This document shows positions 6,715-13,384 of a DNA stretch of 14,277 bases, one piece after another. Origin of the DNA: Nanobdellota archaeon. Lineage in GTDB: Archaea > Nanobdellota > Nanobdellia > Woesearchaeales > CG1-02-33-12. Each line of letters opens with the position of its first letter. The first letter of the stretch is position 1. The notes under the pieces were generated by a model. That model made no database searches. It saw only the letters and a list, made by a program, of their open reading frames with translations, and was not told where the DNA came from. The stretch covers positions 1 through 14,277 of the forward strand of contig JAHIFA010000049.1 of assembly GCA_018901315.1 (NCBI GenBank), in the 5' to 3' direction. The position numbers and the translations under genes are program-made.

Positions 6715-6782
6715 ACAGTCCAGATGAACTTAAAAGAAAAACTATGTTGGTTATTAGGGAAACTAATTATTTTTTAAATTAA
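6711..6782 (+). CDS. Possible 23-residue coupled small ORF
   Basis: An ATG overlaps the stop of the phosphohydrolase gene as ATGA and opens a 23-codon frame (starting MNSPDELKRK) ending with TAA at 6780-6782. The overlap is typical of coupled genes and the N-terminal half looks like an amphipathic helix. The end of the frame, however, runs through a TTTTTAAATT stretch that looks like the TATA box of the next gene. It could well be chance. Confidence 0.2.
   Translation: MNSPDELKRKTMLVIRETNYFLN
6771..6780 (+). promoter_or_regulatory. TATA-like element upstream of the nucleotidase gene
   Basis: TTTTTAAATT is centred about 30 bases before the ATG at 6806, with no Shine-Dalgarno site between. 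The layout is the same as at the other probable leaderless starts in the window, but the match is weaker. Confidence 0.4.
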
Positions 6783-6805
6783 AAGGATTTATATTTAGAG
6801 CTATT

Positions 6806-7642
6806 ATGAAAAACATATTGATTAAAAACAAAAAAGCCTTTGAGCAAAAATTAAACAAGATAAAATTAGATGGTGTGGATAACCTGCATGTAATTGCAGA
6901 CTTTGACAAAACATTAACCAAGGCCATTGTAAAAGGCCAAAAAACCCACACAAGCATTGCGCAGATAAGGGAAGGAGGCTATCTTTCTGAAGATTATGTT
7001 AAGAAATCCTTTGCACTTTATGACAAATACCATCCCTTTGAGATAAACCATAAACTTTCTGATGAAGAAAAGGACAGAAAAATGATGGAATGGTGGAGCA
7101 GGCACATAATGCTTTTGGTTGAGGAAGGAATGAATCAAAAAGTTGTTGAGGATATAATAAAAAAGAAAAGAATTTTGCTGAGAAAGGGTGCAGAAGACTT
7201 TTTTAAAAAGCTTCATGAGAAAAATATTCCTCTTCTTATATTTTCTGCAGGGGTTGGGGATATAATAAAAGGCTATCTTGAATCAGAAGGCCTGCTGTAT
7301 GATAACATGCATATTATATCAAATTTTTTTGATTATGACAAAAAGGGAACTGTAATGGGCTATAAGTCAAAGATAATACATGCTTTCAACAAAGATGAGT
7401 TTGCAATAAAAGGAACCATATATTTTGATATGATAAAGCAAAGGAAAAATGTAATCCTTATAGGCGATAGTCTTGGTGATATTGATATGGCAAAGGGCAT
7501 TGAGCATAAGGCAATGCTAAAGATAGGCTTTCTTAACAAAGACATTGAAAAGAACAAGGATGTTTATGAAAGAAAGTATGATGCTCTAATCCTGAATGAC
7601 GGCCCAATGGATTTTGTGGTTTCTTTGATAAAAAGTATTTAA
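6806..7642 (+). CDS. UMPH-1 (cytosolic 5'-nucleotidase III)-like HAD hydrolase
   Basis: A 278-residue HAD-superfamily phosphatase whose motifs match the pyrimidine 5'-nucleotidase (UMPH-1/NT5C3) family. This family dephosphorylates nucleoside monophosphates such as UMP and CMP in the cytosol. Motif I is DFDKTLT with Asp32 as nucleophile and Asp34 as general acid. The cap contains MEWWSRHIMLL. Motif II is FSAGVGDII. IISNFFDYD and the Lys of GYKSKIIHAFNK give motif III, and GDSLGDIDMA provides the motif IV acidic residues. All catalytic positions are present. The length is close to the eukaryotic enzymes. No membrane segment is visible. It is separated from the phosphohydrolase by 91 bases with a possible promoter, so it may be its own unit. 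It converges with the 181-residue orphan gene, leaving 22 bases between. Confidence 0.88.
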   Translation: MKNILIKNKKAFEQKLNKIKLDGVDNLHVIADFDKTLTKAIVKGQKTHTSIAQIREGGYLSEDYVKKSFALYDKYHPFEINHKLSDEEKDRKMMEWWSRHIMLLVEEGMNQKVVEDIIKKKRILLRKGAEDFFKKLHEKNIPLLIFSAGVGDIIKGYLESEGLLYDNMHIISNFFDYDKKGTVMGYKSKIIHAFNKDEFAIKGTIYFDMIKQRKNVILIGDSLGDIDMAKGIEHKAMLKIGFLNKDIEKNKDVYERKYDALILNDGPMDFVVSLIKSI

Positions 7643-7664
7643 CTTTTGAAAGAATAAGTTATTT

Positions 7665-8210
7665 TTAATTATAATTTAAATCAGCAATAAGGTCTACCTT
7701 ATTAGGATTTTTATTTATAAAATCAAGCGTGTTTGCCAATCTCAATCCTTGTTCAACCAACAAATCAGCCTTTACATAAGCATATTTATTACCTTTTTTT
7801 ACATCAGTTACAAATGCCTTTGAATTATACATATATGTTATGCCTGGAACATCTCTGTAGATTTTTTCCTTAAATAATTGAAATTCAAAATTTTTTGGCT
7901 TTTCTATTTTTATTTCAGCTTTATAATCTCTGGTAATGTTACTCTTGTATAAATCTACATATTTAACTGCCCAAATCCCTGCAGTCATGCTTACCTTAGC
8001 AGCAAGATTATCCGAAGCATCAAGCTCTTCTCTTGTGTATGGATATTCTAATTTAGTGTATTTCTCAAGGCCCCCATATCTTAAACACCTGTATATTATT
8101 TCAAATTCAGGGTTTTTAGCAGGACCTGGCTTTCCCCAGCCCCAGCTATTTCTTACCTTTTCAATAAGATCATCTATATTTTCCTCATTATCCATAAAAT
8201 TTTCCATCAT
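7665..8210 (-). CDS. Orphan 181-residue soluble protein
   Basis: I do not recognise this protein. It is soluble and mixed alpha/beta, with an acidic N terminus (EENIDDLIEK) followed by a conspicuous aromatic/glycine stretch, WGWGKPGP (about residues 23-30). No membrane segment, zinc motif or nucleotide-binding loop is visible. Two ATG codons stand in tandem at 8210 and 8207, and a third at 8195. The TATA box at 8231-8239 places transcription start almost on the first of these, so the long form as a leaderless message is favoured. The codon composition resembles its neighbours, arguing for a real gene. It is downstream of and parallel to the DUF84 NTPase gene, with its own promoter in the 70-base gap. 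Confidence 0.7.
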   Translation of the reverse strand: MMENFMDNEENIDDLIEKVRNSWGWGKPGPAKNPEFEIIYRCLRYGGLEKYTKLEYPYTREELDASDNLAAKVSMTAGIWAVKYVDLYKSNITRDYKAEIKIEKPKNFEFQLFKEKIYRDVPGITYMYNSKAFVTDVKKGNKYAYVKADLLVEQGLRLANTLDFINKNPNKVDLIADLNYN

Positions 8211-8230
8211 AAGTTAAAAATCAAAACCCC

Positions 8231-8239
8231 TATAAATAA
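8231..8239 (-). promoter_or_regulatory. TATA box of the 181-residue orphan gene
   Basis: On the minus strand TTATTTATA, preceded by GGAAA as a BRE-like element, is centred about 25 bases upstream of the ATG at 8210. There is no ribosome binding site, so a leaderless start is likely. Confidence 0.55.
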
Positions 8240-8280
8240 TTTCCTTCAGACAATTATAAAGAATGAACAAAACTAGGCTA

Positions 8281-8817
8281 TTATTTGAATAATTCTGGGT
8301 TTTCTAGATGAATTAAAGCAGTGGTTATTGCCTGTTTGATGTATTCTTTTCTTTTCAATCTGTTTTTTGTTAAATAGCCTATAACCCCGCCTGAGCGGCC
8401 GATTCTTTTATCTCTGGTTAAGCCTGCTTTATAAATTGCCTCATCTATTTCAAGGTTATCAGAAAAAACAAGCTTTGTTACTTTAGTTGGATATTCAAAT
8501 GCAGATGAAAGCCCAAGATGATAATCTTTTCCGTCATAAATCGCACATGCACAAATATTCATATATCCTGTCTTTGTATTCGGGATCGTTATTAATCCGC
8601 TCTCAATGCCAAAACTGTACTTACAGTTCTGAAAAGCACTTTTAGCCCTGTTCATAGCACCTTGAATTGTTTCATCAGTTGATGTTGGCTGCTTGTAAAC
8701 CCCTGATGTAACTTCTAATGAAAAAACCTCTGCTTCTGACAAAAAATCATAATCCTTGATAATCTCCTTAACAGCATCAACCTTTACCTGGTTTTTTGAG
8801 CCAACATTTATTCTCAT
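8281..8817 (-). CDS. DUF84 inosine/xanthosine triphosphatase (YjjX-like)
   Basis: A 178-residue member of the DUF84/YjjX NTPase family, which hydrolyses non-canonical purine nucleoside triphosphates (ITP, XTP) to keep them out of nucleic acids. The N terminus INVGSKNQVKVDAV is the phosphate-binding start of the family. TSGVYKQP followed by DETIQGAMNRAKSA (about residues 53-66) contains the conserved Glu/Asn/Arg set. FGIESGL (69-75) matches the GIEGGL motif with Ser in place of the first Gly. The C-terminal GYLTKNRLKRKEYIKQAITTAL has the LTxxRxxRxxxxxQA pattern. Length agrees with the family. The ATG at 8817 sits about 28 bases below a TATA box, so leaderless expression is likely. The gene is divergent from hef. 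Confidence 0.9.
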   Translation of the reverse strand: MRINVGSKNQVKVDAVKEIIKDYDFLSEAEVFSLEVTSGVYKQPTSTDETIQGAMNRAKSAFQNCKYSFGIESGLITIPNTKTGYMNICACAIYDGKDYHLGLSSAFEYPTKVTKLVFSDNLEIDEAIYKAGLTRDKRIGRSGGVIGYLTKNRLKRKEYIKQAITTALIHLENPELFK

Positions 8818-8840
8818 AATAAAACAGGAAAAATTCCGGA

Positions 8841-8849
8841 TTTTATAAA
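8841..8849 (-). promoter_or_regulatory. TATA box of the DUF84 gene
   Basis: On the minus strand TTTATAAAA is centred about 28 bases upstream of the ATG at 8817, with no Shine-Dalgarno site between, suggesting a leaderless transcript. It forms a divergent pair with the hef promoter at 8877. Confidence 0.55.
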
Positions 8850-8876
8850 GTTAATGAATAAAATCAATCAACAAAC

Positions 8877-8884
8877 TATTTAAA
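8877..8884 (+). promoter_or_regulatory. TATA box of hef
   Basis: TATTTAAA, preceded by CAAAC, is centred about 26 bases upstream of the ATG at 8907. No ribosome binding site is visible in the pyrimidine-rich gap, so a leaderless start is expected. Confidence 0.55.
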
Positions 8885-8906
8885 GCCAAAAGGTTTCTTT
8901 TTTGTT

Positions 8907-11120
8907 ATGATAAAAGACTTTGAGCCAAGATTATATCAGCAGACTATCTTTGCAACATGTGCTGAAAAAAATACATTGGTTGTTCTGCCAACCGGCATGG
9001 GCAAGACAAATATATTCCTTATGCTCGCTTCCCATAGGTTAAAGCAGTATCCAAACTCAAAGATATTGTTTATAGGCCCAACAAGGCCATTGATAGACCA
9101 GTACAAAGAGGTATTCAAGAAGCACTTTGAGATTGAGGAAGATAAATTAGTCATATTCACAGGAATGGTAAAGCCAGAGAAAAGAGCAGAGCTATGGAAA
9201 GATGCAAAAATCATTTTTTCAACGCCGCAGGGCTTGGAAAATGATATAATCTCAAGAAGAATAAATCTTGAGCAAGTAAGCTTACTGGGCTTTGATGAGG
9301 CGCACAAGGCTGTAAAGGATTATTCTTATGTATGGATTGCCAAACAGTATAACAAATTAGCCAAATATCCAAGGATAATTGCATTAACAGCTTCGCCAGG
9401 TTCTGATATTGAGCATATTTCCGAGGTATGCAAAAATCTCTTTATAGAGGATATTGAGGTAAGGACAGATCAGGACAATGATGTAAAGCCATATGTCCAG
9501 GAGATGGAGGTTAAATGGGTTGAGGTCGAATTACCAGAAAGCTTTAGGCAGATTCAAACTTATCTAAAGGATTGCATTAAGTCAAAGATTGATGAAATAA
9601 AAAAATATGGCTACATGCCCCAAATAAATGGAAACATGAGCAAAAAAGATTTGCTTGCTCTGCAGGGCAGTTTGCATTCAGAAATTGCTCATGGAAACAA
9701 AGATTTTGGAATCCTTAAAACAATCTCATTATTAGCTGAGGTAATGAAAGCAGGGCATGGGCTTGAGCTTTTGGAAACCCAGGGAATAATCGCCTTATAC
9801 AAATATCTGACTAAGCTTAATGAAGAATCAAGGACAACAAAGGTAAAAGCAGTTAAAAATCTTGCAATAGATGTTAATTTTAAATCTGCCTTAATAAAAA
9901 CTGAGAGCTTATTTAATGAAAAAATAGAGCATCCAAAGCTTGATAAGTTAAAAGAAATTATCAAGAAAAATATAGCTGAAAATAAAAACATAAAGACTAT
10001 TGTATTCAACCAGTACAGGGATAATGCCCTGAATATTGTTGAGGAGCTAAACAAGATAAGGGGAATTAAGTCGCAGCTTTTTGTAGGCCAGATGAAGAAA
10101 GGCGATACAGGCTTAACCCAAAAAAAGCAGAAAGAAATTTTAGATAACTTCAGGGCAGGCGAGTTTAATGTTTTGGTTTCAACTTCTATTGGAGAGGAAG
10201 GCCTTGACATCCCAAAAGTGGACATTGTTATTTTTTATGAGCCAATCCCAAGTGCAATAAGAACAATACAAAGAAAAGGAAGAACAGCAAGGCACAAAAA
10301 AGGAGGGGTTATTGTTCTGGTTGCAAAAAACACAAGGGATGTTGCCTACAGATGGTCTGCTTTCCACAAGGAAAATCGCATGTACAGAACTCTTGAGGCG
10401 TTGAAGAGAAAGATAAGCTCCCCATTAATGGAAAAAAAAGAGCAGACACTGGAAAGGTTTATTCCAGAAGATGACAAGGTAACAATATTTACAGATGTAA
10501 GAGAAAAAGGCTCTGGGGTTATAAAAGAATTAATAGAGCTTGGCGTTAATATAAACTTAAAAACCCTCAAGGTGGGGGATTATATACTGAGTGATAGGGT
10601 TGCTGTTGAGCTGAAGACAGTGAAGGATTTTGTTGATTCAATTCTTGATAACAGGCTTTTGCAGCAGATAAAGGAATTAAAGGTTAACTTTGAGAGGCCA
10701 ATTGTTCTTGTTGAGGGAACTGAGGACATTTATTCAATGAGAAAAGTCCACCCAAATGCAATAAGGGGCATGCTTGCAACAATTGCTGTGAGTTATGGAA
10801 TCCCAATAATCTATTCAAAAAATTACAAGGAAACATCCTCTTATCTGCATATAATTGCAAAGCGCGAGCAGGAAGATGGCAAGCGAGACTTTAATCTGCA
10901 TGGCGAGAAAAAACCATTAACATTAAAGGAGCAGCAGGAATATGTTGTAAGCTCTCTGCCAGGAGTAGGGCCTGGGTTGGCAAGGCCTTTATTGAAAAAA
11001 TTCAAGACAATAAAAAAAGTTATTAATGCAAAAGCCGAGCAGCTTGAAAAGGTTGAGAAAATTGGGCCGAAAAAAGCAGCAGAAATAAAAAAGGTTACTG
11101 AAAGCGAGTATGAGAAATAA
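8907..11120 (+). CDS. hef: Hef: SF2 helicase fused to XPF/ERCC4 nuclease and HhH domains
   Basis: Hef is the archaeal relative of FANCM and XPF. It remodels stalled replication forks and nicks branched DNA. The 737 residues show the complete layout. The helicase has Walker A PTGMGKT at 28-34, DEAH at 130-133, TASPG, a Hef insertion of about 130 residues, and motif VI IRTIQRKGRTAR. The ERCC4 nuclease begins with TDVREKG (Asp530) and continues with GDY (Asp558). Two helix-hairpin-helix units follow from about 684, with LPGVGPG and IGPKKA hairpins. The nuclease signature, normally GDXnERKX3D, reads GDXn-E568-L569-K570-TVK-D574, so the arginine is replaced by leucine while the Asp, Glu and Lys positions stay. 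Cleavage activity may be kept or altered. A PIN-domain gene follows after 25 bases. Confidence 0.95.
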   Translation: MIKDFEPRLYQQTIFATCAEKNTLVVLPTGMGKTNIFLMLASHRLKQYPNSKILFIGPTRPLIDQYKEVFKKHFEIEEDKLVIFTGMVKPEKRAELWKDAKIIFSTPQGLENDIISRRINLEQVSLLGFDEAHKAVKDYSYVWIAKQYNKLAKYPRIIALTASPGSDIEHISEVCKNLFIEDIEVRTDQDNDVKPYVQEMEVKWVEVELPESFRQIQTYLKDCIKSKIDEIKKYGYMPQINGNMSKKDLLALQGSLHSEIAHGNKDFGILKTISLLAEVMKAGHGLELLETQGIIALYKYLTKLNEESRTTKVKAVKNLAIDVNFKSALIKTESLFNEKIEHPKLDKLKEIIKKNIAENKNIKTIVFNQYRDNALNIVEELNKIRGIKSQLFVGQMKKGDTGLTQKKQKEILDNFRAGEFNVLVSTSIGEEGLDIPKVDIVIFYEPIPSAIRTIQRKGRTARHKKGGVIVLVAKNTRDVAYRWSAFHKENRMYRTLEALKRKISSPLMEKKEQTLERFIPEDDKVTIFTDVREKGSGVIKELIELGVNINLKTLKVGDYILSDRVAVELKTVKDFVDSILDNRLLQQIKELKVNFERPIVLVEGTEDIYSMRKVHPNAIRGMLATIAVSYGIPIIYSKNYKETSSYLHIIAKREQEDGKRDFNLHGEKKPLTLKEQQEYVVSSLPGVGPGLARPLLKKFKTIKKVINAKAEQLEKVEKIGPKKAAEIKKVTESEYEK

Positions 11121-11145
11121 TCTTAAATATATTTAACATATTAAA

Positions 11146-11559
11146 ATGATAGAAAAATATTATATTGATGCTGCAATCTGGAGAGACCTCCATGAAAATA
11201 GGTCTGATAGGTTTAGGCCGCTTGGGGACTGGGCTTTTGAATTATTTAAAAAAATAAGAAAGGATAAAGGAAAAATTCTCTATTCAAATCTTATAGTTGA
11301 TGAATTATCAATAGCTTATGAAAAAGAAACAATAAAAAATCTTTTTGATGATATATCTGAATTGCTTGAAAAGGTGGAAATCAAGAAAGGGCAGGTAATG
11401 GAAGCGAAAAAATTGAGCAAAAAATTTAAAATCCCTTTTGGAGATGCATTGCATGGAATCTTAGCCAGGGATAATAATGCAATCATGGTTACAAGAGATC
11501 ACCATTTTGAAGAGCTTCAGGATATGATTAATGTTAAGAAACCAGAAGAATTAATCTAA
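11146..11559 (+). CDS. PIN-domain nuclease (VapC-like)
   Basis: A 137-residue single PIN domain, a metal-dependent RNase fold typical of VapC toxins and some RNA-processing nucleases. All four acidic positions are visible: Asp8 (YYIDAAIW), Glu53 (VDEL), Asp100 (PFGDALHGILA) and Asp118 (VTRDHHF), so it should be active. The ATG at 11146 lies 25 bases after hef. A TATA-like CTTAAATA at 11122-11129 is a little closer than ideal, so either readthrough from hef or a separate promoter is possible. No antitoxin gene lies upstream on the same strand. The only candidate partner is the convergent ribbon-helix-helix gene, whose 3' end overlaps this one by nine bases. Confidence 0.88.
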   Translation: MIEKYYIDAAIWRDLHENRSDRFRPLGDWAFELFKKIRKDKGKILYSNLIVDELSIAYEKETIKNLFDDISELLEKVEIKKGQVMEAKKLSKKFKIPFGDALHGILARDNNAIMVTRDHHFEELQDMINVKKPEELI

Positions 11560-11817
11560 TTTGATTCCTAAATTTTTTGCATATTTATTTGCAACTTCTT
11601 CCCTTATTTCATGCAGTTTTTTATCACTTACACTTAGTTTAGATGTTCCTTTAAATCTTCTTAATTCATGAATAACTGAATCTCTTTCTATTAAAATTAG
11701 TTTTTCCCTTATGGCTTCCCTAATAAATTCAGTCCTATTGTTAAAATTCAAAGGCCTTATCATCCTATCTATTTTCTTTACAATTCCTTCCTGAAGTTTA
11801 AATGTAACTGTTTCCAT
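11551..11817 (-). CDS. Ribbon-helix-helix (CopG/VapB-like) DNA-binding protein
   Basis: An 88-residue protein whose first 42 residues form a ribbon-helix-helix DNA-binding unit. The strand is ETVTFKL, followed by helix A, then NNRTEFIREAIREKL as helix B. The remaining charged helical tail (about residues 43-88) could bind a partner protein. RHH proteins dimerise and bind inverted repeats, and many are antitoxins. The ATG at 11817 is chosen because the TATA-like stretch at 11841-11851 predicts transcription starting near 11820. A longer frame using TTG at 11838 would begin inside the core promoter. It converges with the PIN gene (nine-base overlap of the 3' ends), which is not the usual vapBC order, so a toxin-antitoxin pairing is unproven. 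Confidence 0.85.
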   Translation of the reverse strand: METVTFKLQEGIVKKIDRMIRPLNFNNRTEFIREAIREKLILIERDSVIHELRRFKGTSKLSVSDKKLHEIREEVANKYAKNLGIKLD

Positions 11818-11819
11818 AG

Positions 11820-11845
11820 TATTACAAGTATAACACAATGTAATA
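11820..11845. promoter_or_regulatory. Likely operator at the RHH gene promoter
   Basis: TATTACA (11820-11826) and TGTAATA (11839-11845) form a perfect 7-bp inverted repeat with a 12-base spacer. It spans from the predicted transcription start of the RHH gene to its TATA-like stretch at 11841-11851. An RHH protein bound here would block its own transcription. The pairing of protein and site is inferred from position. Confidence 0.45.
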
Positions 11846-11910
11846 TATAAATTTTTCTATTTTCTGCTATTTTCACTTAAAATTTAACATTACAAATATT
11901 ATCTTAAATC

Positions 11911-12753
11911 TTAGAAATTCATGCTTTTCAGCTTGTTTATTCTTTCAACCATTGGCGGGTGGGTTGAAAAAAAGTTAAGCAGGCCGCCCCTGAATGGATT
12001 TGAAATGAATATGGCTGAGGTTGCCTTGCTGCCAAAGCGCATTGGAGTTTTGTAAACTCCTCCTTCAAGCTTCTCAAGCGCTTTTGCAAGCCCGAAGCTG
12101 TTGTGAAGTGTTTTTGCAGCTGTTTCATCTGCTAAAAATTCTCTTGACCTTGAGATTGCTAATTGCAGCAAGGTTGCTATAAGTGGTGTTACTATCGCAA
12201 GAAACAAGAGTTCAAGCACTGAGCCGCCGTCTCGGTCTCTTCCAAAGCCACCGAATATTGCTGCCCATCTGGCCATCATTGCAGCATAGGATATAACTCC
12301 TGCAATGGTTGCTGCAACAACCTGTATTAATGTATCCCTGTTTTTGATATGGCTTGCCTCATGAGCAATTACTCCTTTTAGTTCATCATCATTCAATAGC
12401 TCTAAAATACCTTCTGTGCATGCGATTGCTGCATTTTTTGGATTCCTGCCAGTTGCAAATGCATTCGGGTTTTTTGTTGGCACTATGTAAACCTTGGGCA
12501 TCGGAAGATTTGCAAGCTGTGTAACTTCTCTCACAAGTTTATGAAGCCTTGGAGCCTCGCTATCGCTTACCTGTTTAGCGTGATACATCCTAAGAACTAT
12601 TTTATCTGAGAACCAGTAAGAGCCGAAGTTAAGGACTACTGCAAATACCAGGCCAATAATTAGCCCGGAAGTGCCCCAAAAAGAGCCTATCCATAGTAAT
12701 AAGGCTGTTAACATGGCCAACAAAACAACTGTTTTTAACTGGTTTTTTATCAT
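11911..12753 (-). CDS. htpX: Zinc metalloprotease HtpX (M48 family)
   Basis: A membrane-bound M48B protease involved in quality control of membrane proteins. The 280 residues start with two membrane segments (about 8-24 and 29-48). The zinc motif HEASH is at 131-135, with catalytic Glu132. Two further hydrophobic stretches follow (about 143-167 and 179-200). Glu205 in SREFLAD is the third zinc ligand, and the C terminus has the typical FSTHPPMVERINKLK. Length and topology match the family. The ATG at 12753 is preferred over an upstream TTG at 12762: a TATA box at 12783-12789 places transcription start near 12760, leaving a leader of a few bases. No Shine-Dalgarno site is visible. Confidence 0.95.
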   Translation of the reverse strand: MIKNQLKTVVLLAMLTALLLWIGSFWGTSGLIIGLVFAVVLNFGSYWFSDKIVLRMYHAKQVSDSEAPRLHKLVREVTQLANLPMPKVYIVPTKNPNAFATGRNPKNAAIACTEGILELLNDDELKGVIAHEASHIKNRDTLIQVVAATIAGVISYAAMMARWAAIFGGFGRDRDGGSVLELLFLAIVTPLIATLLQLAISRSREFLADETAAKTLHNSFGLAKALEKLEGGVYKTPMRFGSKATSAIFISNPFRGGLLNFFSTHPPMVERINKLKSMNF

Positions 12754-12782
12754 GATTATCAAAAAAAGGTATTTGTTTTTGG

Positions 12783-12789
12783 TATTTAA
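12783..12789 (-). promoter_or_regulatory. TATA box of htpX
   Basis: On the minus strand TTAAATA is centred 33 bases upstream of the htpX ATG. It overlaps the last codon and stop codon of the Toprim gene (stop at 12786-12788), so htpX may be expressed both from its own promoter and by readthrough. Confidence 0.4.
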
Positions 12790-13157
12790 GGTTGTTGGTT
12801 TTTTGTTTTTTCTATATAGCTAGTAAGGCCTTCAATCTGCCTCAGCTTTGTTTTCTTCAATAAAAAATTCCTGAAGCTGTTGTCAACTCTAAGGCCAAGC
12901 CTTTGCAAGCTCGAGTTTAACTTTCCATATAGCTGTTTTCCTTTTTTGTCAAGGTCAGTAAGAATAATAACATCCTTGTGCTCTTTTGAGATATTTTCAG
13001 CTATCTTGAACAATGGGCCTTTGTTTAAGGTAATTATTTTTTTAATGCCAAGCTGCTCTAAGGCCTTCTTATCTCTTTGGCCCTCTACAATAATCAGTTT
13101 ATTGCTTTCCTTAAGCTTCTCTATGAACTCATTTAATTCTTCGCTATATCTATTCAT
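12786..13157 (-). CDS. UPF0292 Toprim-domain protein
   Basis: A 123-residue single-domain Toprim protein of the archaeal UPF0292 type, related to the Toprim domains of RNase M5 and DnaG primase. The catalytic/metal signature is present: Glu25 in IIVEGQRD, and Asp68 and Asp70 in ILTDLDKKG. The segment TLNKGPLFKIAENI (43-56) and the conserved C-terminal FRNFLLKKTKLRQIEGL are further matches to the family. The exact role is unknown; RNA maturation or DNA transactions are plausible from the fold. The ATG at 13157 is chosen over an adjacent TTG because a TATA box lies about 27 bases upstream. It shares a 237-base divergent control region with the tandem HTH gene, and htpX follows downstream. Confidence 0.88.
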   Translation of the reverse strand: MNRYSEELNEFIEKLKESNKLIIVEGQRDKKALEQLGIKKIITLNKGPLFKIAENISKEHKDVIILTDLDKKGKQLYGKLNSSLQRLGLRVDNSFRNFLLKKTKLRQIEGLTSYIEKTKNQQP

Positions 13158-13180
13158 CAAGCCTTTGATAATTCTTTTTT

Positions 13181-13190
13181 TTAAATAATT
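13181..13190 (-). promoter_or_regulatory. TATA box of the Toprim gene
   Basis: On the minus strand AATTATTTAA is centred about 27 bases upstream of the ATG at 13157, giving a leaderless start. The nearest operator-like site of the neighbouring array begins 35 bases further upstream (13225), so co-regulation is possible. Confidence 0.5.
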
Positions 13191-13224
13191 TTTGTGTAAA
13201 TAAGTCCTTTAAGCAGTTTATACT

Positions 13225-13237
13225 TACATAAAACGTA
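13225..13237. promoter_or_regulatory. Operator-like site 1
   Basis: TACATAAAACGTA, preceded by ACT. It is an imperfect palindrome with TAC...GTA outer arms, and lies upstream of the copy 1 TATA box. Confidence 0.5.
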
Positions 13238-13277
13238 TTTCTTTATTCAAAAATCCAAATATTTAAATAATATTACT

Positions 13278-13290
13278 TACATTTAACGTA
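13278..13290. promoter_or_regulatory. Operator-like site 2
   Basis: TACATTTAACGTA, preceded by ACT. The palindrome has one arm mismatch. The site lies downstream of the copy 1 TATA box at about the predicted transcription start, and begins 53 bases after site 1. Confidence 0.5.
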
Positions 13291-13318
13291 TTAAATACAA
13301 TTAAATTTATTTTATACT

Positions 13319-13331
13319 TACATAAAGCGTA
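13319..13331. promoter_or_regulatory. Operator-like site 3
   Basis: TACATAAAGCGTA, preceded by ACT. It is the counterpart of site 1 in copy 2, upstream of the TATA box, and begins 41 bases after site 2. Confidence 0.5.
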
Positions 13332-13354
13332 TCTTTTTATTCAGAAATCCAAAT

Positions 13355-13364
13355 GTTTAAATAA
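13355..13364 (+). promoter_or_regulatory. TATA box of the tandem-HTH gene
   Basis: GTTTAAATAA, preceded by the BRE-like CCAAAT, predicts transcription starting near 13385. That is about ten bases before the ATG at 13395 and inside or at the edge of operator-like site 4. Confidence 0.6.
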
Positions 13365-13371
13365 GATTACT

Positions 13372-13384
13372 TACATTTAATGTA
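13372..13384. promoter_or_regulatory. Operator-like site 4
   Basis: TACATTTAATGTA is a perfect palindrome (6-bp arms around one base) lying between the TATA box and the predicted transcription start of the HTH gene. A protein bound here would block initiation. It begins 53 bases after site 3. Confidence 0.55.

Larger units (their letters stand above)
13217..13292 (+). repeat. Tandem promoter repeat, copy 1
   Basis: First of two direct repeats with a 94-base period, each a 76-base unit. It aligns to copy 2 (13311-13386) without gaps, with 69 of 76 bases identical. It contains operator-like sites 1 and 2 and a TATA box (ATTTAAATAA, 13261-13270). An 18-base spacer separates the copies. Confidence 0.85.

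Noticed and set aside
7936-8217. 93-codon frame opposite the 181-residue orphan gene
   Set aside because: The minus-strand frame is longer, has a TATA box at the right distance and a more natural residue composition. The plus-strand frame is rich in Ser/Leu/Phe, as expected of an antisense shadow.
9689-10225. 178-codon antisense frame inside hef
   Set aside because: It is hydrophobic and low-complexity in the way of complement-strand translations, and lies entirely within the conserved helicase region. No promoter or ribosome binding site was seen.
11146-11838. Standard vapBC toxin-antitoxin operon
   Set aside because: The genes converge instead of sharing a promoter, and the RHH gene has its own promoter; only the family identities fit.
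12753-12762. TTG start for htpX nine bases upstream of the ATG
   Set aside because: It adds only three residues (MII) and has no ribosome binding site. The ATG gives the usual family start, although a leaderless TTG cannot be fully excluded.
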